A DNA stretch of 31,549 bases from NCBI GenBank assembly GCA_017407375.1, contig JAFQWT010000095.1, positions 1-31,549 on the forward strand. Direction: 5' to 3'. Under the pieces are notes generated by a model. It did not search any database, had not been told where the DNA came from, and saw nothing but the letters and a program-made list of their open reading frames with translations. This stretch comes from Clostridia bacterium (lineage in GTDB: Bacteria; Bacillota; Clostridia; Oscillospirales; CAG-272). Numbering within the stretch: position 1 is the first letter of the stretch; every line of letters starts with the position of its first letter. This document shows, one piece after another, positions 1 to 7,072 of this stretch. Both the position numbers and the translations under genes were made by a program.

Positions 1-10
1 AAAAGCAAAG

Positions 11-38
11 AAAAAATCCCCCCTGTGGGGGATTTTTT
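11..38 (-). terminator. Rho-independent terminator after the oxidoreductase gene
   Basis: A 12-bp perfect stem (11-22 with 27-38) closes a CTGT loop. Read leftward, the G/C core is followed by a T tract. It lies two bases beyond the stop codon of the leftward oxidoreductase gene and so ends that transcript. Confidence 0.85.
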
Positions 39-40
39 CT

Positions 41-1021
41 TCAACCTTGAAAAGCAAGCTCCCGCAAAAGGAACTCAAGCGAGGAAACGCCGTCCGCCAG
101 GGTCGCACACGCGATCGGCTCGCCCGCCTTGGCGCGCTCCGTGAAGTAAAGAAGCTCGTTGTAATAGCCGCCAAGGTCCGAGATATTGTCGCCCTTGTAG
201 CCGCCCGCCAGCTCCTTTTTCTCGATCGCGATCGGGTGGGCGCCGTCCGCATCGTACCGAAGGAAGCCCGCGCCCGCGTTCTCAATGACGCCGCGCTCAA
301 ACACCACGCGGAAGGCCGCCTCAAAGGGACGGGCGGCGGGGAGATCCCACGTGCCCTCCACGCTGACGGCAAAGTCCTCATACTGCAAGAGGGTATGGAC
401 GTAGGAATTCTTCTCGCCGAGAGTGTTCTTCACCGAGAAGAAGCGGCGCGGCTCACCAAAGAGCGAAAGGACGTAATCGACGTCATGGATATGGAGATCC
501 TGCGCGGCACCGCCCGAGCGCGCGGTGTCCAGAAGCCATTCCTCCCAGCCCCAGGTGGGGCGGGGGCTGAGGCGGCGGAAGGAGGCGTTGACCACACGGC
601 CGAGCGTCCCCTCACGGACGATCTTGCCGAGCTCCACGTACTCGTCCCAGAAGCGAATGACCTGGCCGACCTGCACGTGGGCGCCCGTCCTTTGGCTCTT
701 TTCGAGAAGGGCGTGGCCCTCCTCCGCCGTGAGTGCCACGGGCTTTTCGATAAAGACGTACTTCACCCGATCCATCGCAAGGAGCGCATACTCGGTGTGG
801 AGGTAGGTCGGCAGGCAGACGTCGATGACATCCACCTCCGCCGTGGCGATGAGGTCACGGCCGTCCGCATAGATCGCGGCGTCGGTGCCTTCGGCCACCG
901 CCTCCGCCTTATCACGGCGAAGGTCTGCGACGGCGGCGAGGGTGACGCCTTCCATGTTCTTATAGCAGTCGGCGTGCATCGTCCCCATAAAGCCGCAGCC
1001 GATCAATCCGATTTTCAACAT
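41..1021 (-). CDS. Gfo/Idh/MocA family NAD(P)-dependent oxidoreductase
   Basis: A 326-residue protein of normal length for this family. The N-terminal Rossmann fold is shown by IGLIGCGFMG at residues 4-13. The EKP motif near residue 93 is the conserved lysine region at the active site. A C-terminal alpha/beta domain carries the DLHIHDVDYV motif typical of the sugar-substrate side. Family members oxidise or reduce sugars, inositols or sugar acids in the cytoplasm; the substrate cannot be named from sequence. It starts five bases after the stop of the upstream isomerase gene, whose 3' end supplies the Shine-Dalgarno (AGGAAGAAGG), so the two are co-transcribed and probably act on the same sugar. 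A terminator follows directly. Confidence 0.9.
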   Translation of the reverse strand: MLKIGLIGCGFMGTMHADCYKNMEGVTLAAVADLRRDKAEAVAEGTDAAIYADGRDLIATAEVDVIDVCLPTYLHTEYALLAMDRVKYVFIEKPVALTAEEGHALLEKSQRTGAHVQVGQVIRFWDEYVELGKIVREGTLGRVVNASFRRLSPRPTWGWEEWLLDTARSGGAAQDLHIHDVDYVLSLFGEPRRFFSVKNTLGEKNSYVHTLLQYEDFAVSVEGTWDLPAARPFEAAFRVVFERGVIENAGAGFLRYDADGAHPIAIEKKELAGGYKGDNISDLGGYYNELLYFTERAKAGEPIACATLADGVSSLEFLLRELAFQG

Positions 1022-1026
1022 ACTCT

Positions 1027-1863
1027 TTACCTTCTTCCTAAAATTCTGTCCATAGCGTAGGACGTGTTGTAGAGGATCGCCGAGGTGTGGTGGCGGTAGG
1101 CGGGGATCATCTCGGCCGTGACCCAGCCGTCATAGCCCACGTCACAAAGGGCGCGCATCACGGCGGGGTAATCGACGTCCCCCGCAAGAAGGTCGACAAA
1201 GCCGTCAAGGCCGCCGACGGCAGTGCGATAGTCCTTGAAGTGGACCTTTTTGATGCGCTCGCCAAGAATGCGGATCCACTGGTCGGGATAGCCGTTCGCG
1301 AGAATATTGCCAACGTCAAGGTAACTGCCGACGAAGGGGCTGCCCACGCGGTCAATGAAGTCGCGCAGCTCGAGGGGCGAGGTCAAGAACTTATTCCAAA
1401 CGTTTTCAAGGCCGATCGAAACGCCCACGCCCTCGGCATAGGGGGCAAGCTCCCGCATCGCCTCCAGGGCGCGGTCATACGCCGCGGCGTAATCCACGAT
1501 CCTCTCGGGATCCGAAAAGGCGTTCACGCAGCCGGGGAGAACGAGGATCGTATCGGCGCCGAGGGCGGCGGCCGTATCCAGCTGGCGCTTCACAATGTCC
1601 TTGGCCTTCTCCCTCTCGGCGGCGTCATCGGCGGTCAGCCAATGCTGCCAGTAAAGGCCCGAGGCCACGCTGTAAAGCGCAATGCCCGCGTCGGCGGCGG
1701 TGCGGCGGACGGCCAGAAGCTCCCCCTCGGTCGAGGTGAGCGAGACCTCCCCCGTCTCATCGAGGGCGACCTCCACCCCCTCAAAGCCCGCGTCCTTGGC
1801 CAGCGCAAACGCCGAGGCCAGCGGGGCGGGAGCAAAGGACCAGATGCTGATACCCTTTTTCAT
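1027..1863 (-). CDS. Sugar phosphate isomerase/epimerase (AP-endonuclease-2-like TIM barrel)
   Basis: A 278-residue TIM barrel of the xylose isomerase-like superfamily that includes IolE, IolI and tagatose epimerases. Visible metal-ligand motifs are SIGLENVW, GSYLDVGN, KKVHFKDY and VTAEM, which supply the expected Glu-Asp-His-Glu set. The ATG at 1863 is chosen because AGGAG lies six bases upstream; an in-frame TTG two codons earlier would sit on top of that site. It is first in a two-gene operon with the Gfo/Idh oxidoreductase, the usual pairing for inositol or rare-sugar catabolism. It is divergent from an AraC-family gene that probably regulates it. Exact substrate is unknown. Confidence 0.88.
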   Translation of the reverse strand: MKKGISIWSFAPAPLASAFALAKDAGFEGVEVALDETGEVSLTSTEGELLAVRRTAADAGIALYSVASGLYWQHWLTADDAAEREKAKDIVKRQLDTAAALGADTILVLPGCVNAFSDPERIVDYAAAYDRALEAMRELAPYAEGVGVSIGLENVWNKFLTSPLELRDFIDRVGSPFVGSYLDVGNILANGYPDQWIRILGERIKKVHFKDYRTAVGGLDGFVDLLAGDVDYPAVMRALCDVGYDGWVTAEMIPAYRHHTSAILYNTSYAMDRILGRR

Positions 1864-1873
1864 AGTCAACTCC

Positions 1874-1903
1874 TTGATTTTTTCTTTGGCGGTGTGCTAT
1901 AAT
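1874..1903 (+). promoter_or_regulatory. Promoter of the AraC-family gene at 1993
   Basis: TTGATT (1874-1879), 18-bp spacer, TATAAT (1898-1903) with TG one base upstream (extended -10). The -35 overlaps the ribosome binding site of the divergent isomerase gene, so transcription in the two directions probably interferes. Confidence 0.65.
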
Positions 1904-1992
1904 AATGATACCGCATCCGTCGCGCCGGCGACAGATATTTTTTTGCCCTATCCGTTCACTTTTTTCCACAAGAAAAATGAGGAAGCACGAAT

Positions 1993-2871
1993 ATGAAAGC
2001 TACCTACATCAAAACATCACCGACGGGCGTTTTCAACGTCTCCCGCATTGTCACGGTGCATTATTACGAGTTTGACAAGAGCTTTACCTTTGCGGGCGAG
2101 AGCCACGATTTCTGGGAGATGGTGTACGTTGACCGCGGGCAGGTCATGGTCAGCCGTGACGGCGAGGAGCTTCTTCTCTCGCAGGGGGAGCTGGTCTTTC
2201 ACAAGCCCCACGAGTTCCACGCGATCCGCGCCCACGGCTCGGCACCCAACTTTTTTGTCATCTCCTTTGTCTGCACCTCGGCGGCGATGCAGTCGTTTGA
2301 GCGCTACCGCACGCGCCTTGACACCGGTATGACGCCCCTCATCTCGGGCATGATGCGGGAGGCGGAGGGGGCGTACGTCCTGCCCCGCAACGATCCCACG
2401 CTGCGCCGCCTTGTCCGCCGCGAGAGCGCGCCCGTGGGCGCTGAGCAGCTGGTGAAGCTCTACCTTGAGGAATTCCTGATCCTGCTTCTCCGTTCGGCGG
2501 CCGAGGGGGCGCGCCCCGCCGTGTTTCCCTCCAAGGAAAGCATGGAAAACCACCTCGTGACCGAGGTGCGGCGCACAATCGCCGAGCGGGCGGAGGCCCC
2601 CCTCTCGATCGGGGAGCTGTGCGCGCGCCTTGGGTACAGCAAAAGCTACCTCTGCCGCCTTTTCCGCGAGCAAACGGGTGACACGATCGCCGCGACCGCC
2701 ACCCGGGAGCGCATTGCCGCAGCGCGGCGCCTCATTCGCGAGGGCACCATGAATTTTTCCGAGATCTCCGACCGCCTCGGCTTTGACAATCCGCAGTACT
2801 TCTCGCGCGTTTTTCGCCGTGTGACGGGCATGACCCCCTCCGAGTTCCGCGCCTCGCTGAAGTCGCGATGA
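1993..2871 (+). CDS. AraC-family transcriptional regulator
   Basis: A 292-residue protein with the standard two-part AraC layout. An N-terminal cupin-like sensing domain spans about residues 20-100 (pattern EMVYVDRGQ ... GELVFHKPHEFH). A C-terminal double helix-turn-helix spans about 190-288: the first helix pair is in LSIGELCARLGYSKSYLCRLF, the second in FSEISDRLGFDNPQYFSRVFRR, followed by the typical GMTPSEFR ending. A GAGGAAG site precedes the ATG. It faces away from the isomerase/oxidoreductase operon with 129 bp between start codons, the usual arrangement for a local activator. The inducer is not known. A bidirectional terminator follows. Confidence 0.93.
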   Translation: MKATYIKTSPTGVFNVSRIVTVHYYEFDKSFTFAGESHDFWEMVYVDRGQVMVSRDGEELLLSQGELVFHKPHEFHAIRAHGSAPNFFVISFVCTSAAMQSFERYRTRLDTGMTPLISGMMREAEGAYVLPRNDPTLRRLVRRESAPVGAEQLVKLYLEEFLILLLRSAAEGARPAVFPSKESMENHLVTEVRRTIAERAEAPLSIGELCARLGYSKSYLCRLFREQTGDTIAATATRERIAAARRLIREGTMNFSEISDRLGFDNPQYFSRVFRRVTGMTPSEFRASLKSR

Positions 2872-2889
2872 CGGAAAGTGAAAAAAATA

Positions 2890-2917
2890 CCGAGGCCGTA
2901 CGGCCTCGGTTTTTTTT
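2890..2917. terminator. Bidirectional terminator between convergent genes
   Basis: A 10-bp perfect palindromic stem (2890-2899 with 2900-2909), A-rich on the left and followed by eight T on the right. It can serve the rightward AraC gene and, reading leftward, the GH39 gene whose stop codon lies in the T tract. Confidence 0.85.
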
Positions 2918-4265
2918 ATTCCTTAACGATCTTCAAAAGGGCGGTGGTGTAGAGGGGCATGCGGAGGGTGACGGTGTGGCTCTCTCCCGTGACGGGCTCA
3001 CCAAAGCAGAGGTCGGCATTGTACTTATCGTCCAGGCGGTAGACCTCCAGGCGGCGGCCGGCGGCCGTGCCGCAAAGCTCCACCGTTACCGTCTTTTCGG
3101 GCATCGTATCGTCGTCACTGTAGTAGGTCAGCATCACGGCCTGCTCGTCCCCCGCGGCGGCGGCGGCGTACACGTCCTCATCGTCACTTTCTACGGCCAC
3201 GGCGGTCTTTTGCCGATAGAGCTGGTTGAACATATAGAAGGGGTAGTAGCCCTTCAGCTTATCCGAGACCATATCGGTCGAGAACAGGCAGTTCCAGGCG
3301 CTCGGACGGGCGTCGTAATACATCAGCATATCGACGGGCTCATACTGGCTCATCAGCATCGTGGCGGCCACAAAGGCGGCGCCCTTCAGTGATTTGATGG
3401 TGCGGAGCGACTCGACAAAGGCGTCGCCGTCCCAGCCCTTGACGTAATTCCACTCGTTGAGGATGCTCTCAACGCCCGTGTGGCCCCAGCGGTCAAGGAA
3501 GTCCTTGGCCAGGTGGATGGCCTTTTTCATTTTCGGGATATCGGCGCCGTAGCAATGCCAGGAGAAGAAGTCGGGGCGAAGGTCGCCAAGGGCCTTGAAG
3601 TACCCGTCCACCCACGCGCCGCGATGGAAGAGCGTGTTGACGGCGGGACCGCCGATCTTCAGGTGCGGGAACTTCTCCTTGAGGTGGGTATAAGCCACGC
3701 GGAAGAACTCGTAAAACTCGGCCGCGGTGCCGCCCCAGGAGCATTTCTTGATGGGCTCGGCATCGTCCTCCTCGGAGCTGGCCTCGTTCCAGATCTCCCA
3801 GTATTCGATGCCCATATGCATACCGTCGGCCCAGCCCTCGTTGTAGTGCCTTATGATATGCTCACAGATGACCGCCCACTTTTTGAAATCCTTCGGGGGC
3901 AGGGTGTTGTACTTTTTGACCTCATGCTCGATGCGCGTGCCCAGGCGGTAAAAGGGCTTGAGCCCTGCCGCCTCGTGCACCTTCATATAGTAGTCGGTGC
4001 AGGCAAAGTCGTAGGACGCAGGGTCGGTCGGGTCGGCATCCCAATTGGTGAAGATGAAGTTGACGTCCACCGTGTGGTTGCCGCCGTAGTTCGCGTTGAA
4101 GGAGGCATCGTGATTTCTTGCGTAGGGGATGCCCGCCTCTATGAAGGCGTCAAGGTTTGAGATGCGCTGATGCGCCCCAAACTTGTGGATCGGGCCGTTA
4201 TTGACGGCGTGCATCGGCTTCATAGGGCCGACGGGCTTTTGAAGATCAACGGTAATCTTGCTCAT
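2916..4265 (-). CDS. GH39-like beta-xylosidase / glycosidase
   Basis: A 449-residue clan GH-A (beta/alpha)8 enzyme resembling family GH39 (beta-xylosidase, alpha-iduronidase). The acid/base motif EIWNE puts the catalytic acid at Glu161. ILNEWNY around residue 271 offers the nucleophile Glu. A small C-terminal beta domain follows from about residue 370. No signal peptide is seen, so it should act in the cytoplasm on imported oligosaccharides. The start is the ATG at 4265, six bases after AAGGAG; an upstream ATG in the same frame has no such site and lies before the promoter. Monocistronic with its own promoter and terminator. The next gene upstream is an SGNH esterase in the same direction, consistent with acetylated xylan fragments. 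Assignment to GH39 rather than another GH-A family is from motif recall. Confidence 0.82.
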   Translation of the reverse strand: MSKITVDLQKPVGPMKPMHAVNNGPIHKFGAHQRISNLDAFIEAGIPYARNHDASFNANYGGNHTVDVNFIFTNWDADPTDPASYDFACTDYYMKVHEAAGLKPFYRLGTRIEHEVKKYNTLPPKDFKKWAVICEHIIRHYNEGWADGMHMGIEYWEIWNEASSEEDDAEPIKKCSWGGTAAEFYEFFRVAYTHLKEKFPHLKIGGPAVNTLFHRGAWVDGYFKALGDLRPDFFSWHCYGADIPKMKKAIHLAKDFLDRWGHTGVESILNEWNYVKGWDGDAFVESLRTIKSLKGAAFVAATMLMSQYEPVDMLMYYDARPSAWNCLFSTDMVSDKLKGYYPFYMFNQLYRQKTAVAVESDDEDVYAAAAAGDEQAVMLTYYSDDDTMPEKTVTVELCGTAAGRRLEVYRLDDKYNADLCFGEPVTGESHTVTLRMPLYTTALLKIVKE

Positions 4266-4293
4266 AGCGTACTCCTTTTTGGTGGTTACCTTG

Positions 4294-4322
4294 ATAGTAG
4301 CATACCTCCCGCGGGAATGCAA
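4294..4322 (-). promoter_or_regulatory. Promoter of the GH39 gene with a palindrome in the spacer
   Basis: Reading leftward: TTGCAT (4317-4322), 17-bp spacer, TACTAT (4294-4299) with TG one base upstream. The spacer next to the -35 holds the perfect 10-bp palindrome TCCCGCGGGA (4307-4316), a plausible repressor site. Confidence 0.7.
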
Positions 4323-4355
4323 GGGGTGCGGGGATTTTTTCTTATAGAAAATACA

Positions 4356-4383
4356 AAGGGGCATTGCCTTGGCAATGCCCCTT
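4356..4383 (-). terminator. Terminator after the SGNH esterase
   Basis: A 13-bp perfect stem (4356-4368 with 4371-4383). Read leftward it is followed by a T-rich but interrupted tract, so termination may be moderate. Confidence 0.65.
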
Positions 4384-4387
4384 GGCG

Positions 4388-5397
4388 TCAGCCCTCGAGG
4401 ATCTTACGGAGGATCGGCTCGTAGCCCTTGGCCATCAGATAGTGGCCAAGGTCGTTCGGGTGGCAGGTGTCGGTGGTGCAGAGGTAGCGCTCCTCGGTGC
4501 CGAAGAAGGTCTCACCGTCAATGAAGTAGACGTTCTTGTCGCCCGCGGCCACGGCCCTCTCGTAGGTGGCGCGGATGACCTCGCGGCGCTCCTTCGCCTG
4601 TGGCTTATGCTCAAAGTTCGGGAGCGAGGTGAGGATAATGGGGGTATCGGGCTTTCTCTCGCGGATGCAGCGGAAGAAGGGCTCGTGGGTCTTTTGGAGG
4701 TACTCGACGTCGGGCGCGTTATGGTCGTAGTCGATGATGTAGGCGCTCATATCGAGGTGGTGGTGTACTCGGCAATGTCTAACTGCCCCTTGGCGCTGCC
4801 CGAAAAGCCGAAGTTGTAGTAATCAACGCTAAGGCGCTGGGAAAGGAGCGCCGTGTAAGCGCTGAAGGGGTGGCAGGCGTGGGCGCCCTCGGTGATCGAG
4901 GAGCCGTAAAAGACGAGCGGGCGGGAGTGCTTCGGGGGGGTGGGCGCCTCGATCGCGGCACCGTCCTCGATCTCGATCCAGACGTTCTCAATGAGCTCGG
5001 CCATCGGGAGGTAGAGCGTGACGTCCTCCATGCGCGAGGACTTGCTCACCACGCCCTCAAAGCTCTTATTCTCATACTTCGCGGGATAGACGAGGCCCGC
5101 ATAGCGCAGGTTCGGGTAGTTACCGACCAGGACGTTGACCGACTGGCAGGCAAAGATCGCCATGCCAATATCGGGCGCGAGGGTCGAAAGCTCCACGCCG
5201 ATCCTGAGGGTTGCGGAGTCCGTGCGGAAGGCAAGGCGCCCGCCCGCACAGCGAAGTCCCACGCGCGGCCAGGCACCAAGGACGCCGCAGTAGCGGTTGG
5301 CGATCTCCTCGGGGAGGCGGCGCAGGACGCGCTTTTCCTCAAAGTGAGGAACGCCGAGGACACGGATGGGGGCATCGAGGAAGGTATAACGCTTCAT
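4388..5397 (-). pseudogene. SGNH/GDSL esterase interrupted by a one-base deletion
   Basis: Two frames together make one SGNH/GDSL hydrolase of the type with an N-terminal beta-sandwich domain, often acetyl-xylan esterases. The first part starts at ATG 5397 (AAAGGA upstream). It has the N-terminal domain (about residues 1-155), the nucleophile block YGSSITEG (Ser167) and GFSGSAKG, then runs into TGA at 4747. The second frame, from about 4758 down to 4388, continues with SAYIIDYDHNAP and ends with the Asp-His block DTCHPNDLGH. Adding one C in the ACCACCACCTCG stretch near 4756 restores EYTTTLDMSAY and a single 336-residue protein. The ATG at 4750 has no ribosome binding site. The break may be a real recent mutation or an assembly error. 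Confidence 0.8.
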
Positions 5398-5438
5398 ACT
5401 GTTTTTTCCTTTATCTAAGATTTTGTTACCGCCGCCCC

Positions 5439-5467
5439 TTGCAATTTCCCGTGGACGGTGGTACAAT
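5439..5467 (+). promoter_or_regulatory. Promoter of the UPF0340 gene
   Basis: TTGCAA (5439-5444), 17-bp spacer, TACAAT (5462-5467), then GAGGTG and the ATG at 5496. The -35 hexamer is its own reverse complement and lies 42 bp from the divergent esterase start. Confidence 0.75.
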
Positions 5468-5495
5468 GAAACCAATAAAAACCGAGGTGAACGCT

Positions 5496-6047
5496 ATGAA
5501 AAACCAAACCGATCTTACCGCCGCGTGCTACGCCGCCGCCTGCGAGCTCTGCCGTGTGGCAGGGCTCCGCCGTGGCGATATTCTGGTGGTGGGCTGCTCA
5601 ACGAGCGAGGTCGTCGGTGAGACGATCGGCAAGGGCTCCGACCCGACGGCGGCCGAGGCGATCCTTTCGGGCCTTGTCCGCGCGGCCGAGGAGCACGGCG
5701 TTTTTCTTGCCGTGCAGTGCTGTGAGCACCTCAACCGTGCGCTGGTGGTCGAGCGGGCCGCCGTACCGATGGCCGAGCCCGTGAACGCCGTCCCCCAGCC
5801 GAAGGCGGGCGGCAGTCTTGCCGCGGCGGCCTACGCGCGCTTTTCCGACCCCGTGGTCATTGAAACGATCCGCGCCCACGCGGGGCTTGACATTGGGGAT
5901 ACGCTGATCGGCATGCACCTTAAGCGGGTGGCCGTGCCCGTGCGGCTTTCCGTCCGCGCGATCGGGCAGGCGCACCTCACCGCCGCCAGAACGCGCCCGC
6001 CCTTCATCGGGGGGTGCCGCGCCGTGTACGACGAGGAGCTTCTTTAA
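5496..6047 (+). CDS. UPF0340 / TIGR01440 family protein (YwlG-like)
   Basis: A 183-residue protein matching the UPF0340 (TIGR01440, DUF436) family of Bacillota in length and motifs: GDILVVGCSTSEVVGETIGKG near residues 26-45, CCEHLNRALVVE near 72-83, and a C-terminal block IGMHLKRVAVPVR. The biochemical function of this family is not established. The ATG at 5496 follows GAGGTG by six bases and a clear promoter. The terminator overlaps the 3' end of the convergent AraC gene. No functional link to the neighbouring glycosidases is visible. Confidence 0.85.
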   Translation: MKNQTDLTAACYAAACELCRVAGLRRGDILVVGCSTSEVVGETIGKGSDPTAAEAILSGLVRAAEEHGVFLAVQCCEHLNRALVVERAAVPMAEPVNAVPQPKAGGSLAAAAYARFSDPVVIETIRAHAGLDIGDTLIGMHLKRVAVPVRLSVRAIGQAHLTAARTRPPFIGGCRAVYDEELL

Positions 6048-6056
6048 TATCGGCAA

Positions 6057-6085
6057 GGGGCCGTGCCACAGCACGGTCCTTTTTT
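6057..6085 (+). terminator. Terminator of the UPF0340 gene
   Basis: A 10-bp stem with a few G-U pairs (6057-6066 with 6071-6080), loop CACA, followed by six T. The T tract contains the stop codon of the convergent AraC gene. There is no T tract in the leftward direction. Confidence 0.8.
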
Positions 6086-6911
6086 ATTCCGCCGTCCTTT
6101 TGCGGTATTCCCGCGGAGAAAGGCCCGTGTGCTTTTTGAAAAAGCGGCTGAAATAGAGGGTATCCTCCATGCCGCAAAGGGCGGCCACCTCCCCCACCGT
6201 GTGGTCGGTGGTCGAGAGCAGGTGGCGGCTCCGCTCGATCAAAAGGTCGGCGTAATAGCGCTGGGGGGTGGTCCCCGTCACGCTTTTGAAGAGCTTCAGG
6301 AATTGCTGCTCGGAAAGTCCCGTAAGGAGCGCCAGCTCCCGATTTTGCCGCCGCACCTCACACTCCGAGCGCATCAAGCGCAGGACGGGGGCCATGCGGT
6401 CATGCGCGCGGGCGAGGTCCTCGTCCACCGTCACGCGCTCGGAAAGGCGGGCGCAAAGCGCGATCAGCTCGCCCTCATAGAGGAGCTGGCGGTAGGTGTC
6501 GTCGGCACGGAAGTGCTCGCGGCTCCTGTCGCAATAGCGCTCAAACTCGTAAAAATCCCCAACGGTATAGACCCGCTCGGTGAAAAAGGCGACAAGGCGC
6601 GCGGCCTCGGTCCCCGTGAAATGGATAAAGGAAAAGGAAAGGGGGGACTCACCAAGGCGGTAGAACTGCGGCTCATGCGGGCGGAAAAGGCAGATCCTGC
6701 CCGCGCCCACGGCCATTTCCTCTTTCCCGTCAAAAACGGTGAGCAGGCCGCTCCGCACGTAGATGAGCTGGTAGTCAACGCGCCCGCGGGGGCGGCGGAT
6801 GTCGCAGTGCTTGAGGTCCTCATAGCTCCTAAAGCTGTTGATCGCCAGGTAGCGGTCGCTGTACACCTCCGAGCTGCCCTGGCCGTGCGGGAAATAGGTA
6901 AACACACGCAT
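6084..6911 (-). CDS. AraC-family transcriptional regulator, divergent from GH35
   Basis: A 275-residue AraC-type regulator. The N-terminal sensing domain (about 15-130) has the cupin pattern YQLIYVRSGLLTVFDGKEEMAVGAG ... RPHEP. The C-terminal HTH pair (about 175-272) has LALLTGLSEQQFLKLFKSVTGTTPQRY and VGEVAALCGMEDTLYFSRFFKKHTGLSPREYRK. The ATG at 6911 is preferred over the adjoining GTG because AAAGGG lies six bases upstream. It is divergent from the GH35 beta-galactosidase at 7073, and both promoters sit on one perfect palindrome, so it very probably controls that gene and itself. The ligand is unknown, plausibly a galactoside. Confidence 0.92.
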   Translation of the reverse strand: MRVFTYFPHGQGSSEVYSDRYLAINSFRSYEDLKHCDIRRPRGRVDYQLIYVRSGLLTVFDGKEEMAVGAGRICLFRPHEPQFYRLGESPLSFSFIHFTGTEAARLVAFFTERVYTVGDFYEFERYCDRSREHFRADDTYRQLLYEGELIALCARLSERVTVDEDLARAHDRMAPVLRLMRSECEVRRQNRELALLTGLSEQQFLKLFKSVTGTTPQRYYADLLIERSRHLLSTTDHTVGEVAALCGMEDTLYFSRFFKKHTGLSPREYRKRTAE

Positions 6912-6940
6912 CACCTGCCCTTTTTCTTATCCTTGCCCTT

Positions 6941-6968
6941 ATTATAGCACGAAAAAGAGTTTTGTCCA
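6941..6968 (-). promoter_or_regulatory. Promoter of the AraC gene, -35 in the palindrome arm
   Basis: Reading leftward: TGGACA (6963-6968), 16-bp spacer, TATAAT (6941-6946) with TG one base upstream. The -35 lies inside the left arm of the 45-bp palindrome. Confidence 0.75.
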
Positions 6969-7001
6969 TATTTTTCAGTGTGAAAAATATGGACAAAACT
7001 C
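6957..7001. promoter_or_regulatory. Perfect 45-bp palindrome, shared operator of AraC and GH35
   Basis: Two 21-bp arms (6957-6977 and 6981-7001) are exact reverse complements, separated by GTG. Each arm contains an outward-facing -35 hexamer TGGACA at the mirror-image position (6963-6968 and 6990-6995). A dimer bound here would cover both -35 boxes at once. There is no T tract after the structure, so it is not a terminator. The binding protein is inferred to be the adjacent AraC-type regulator, although that family more often uses direct repeats. Confidence 0.85.
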
Positions 7002-7018
7002 GCCCGCCACCCTATAAT
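6990..7018 (+). promoter_or_regulatory. Promoter of GH35 gene 1, -35 in the palindrome arm
   Basis: TGGACA (6990-6995), 17-bp spacer, TATAAT (7013-7018). The start codon is 55 bp downstream. Confidence 0.78.
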
Positions 7019-7072
7019 TGGGGGGGAAGGCCCGAGATCTCTTTCATAATTCCATAACAAGGAGACCTTATC

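Noticed and set aside
1900..1960. Operator palindrome GTCGC...GCGAC between the isomerase and AraC genes
   Set aside because: The arms are only five bases long in a GC-rich region and do not align with the promoter elements.
4747..4750. Genuine two-gene split with translational coupling in the SGNH esterase
   Set aside because: No ribosome binding site precedes the second ATG and the catalytic residues are divided between the halves; a single base restores one normal protein.
6957..7001. Terminator or riboswitch in the divergent region
   Set aside because: There is no T tract on either side, and the arms carry the -35 boxes, so the structure acts at DNA level upstream of both transcripts.
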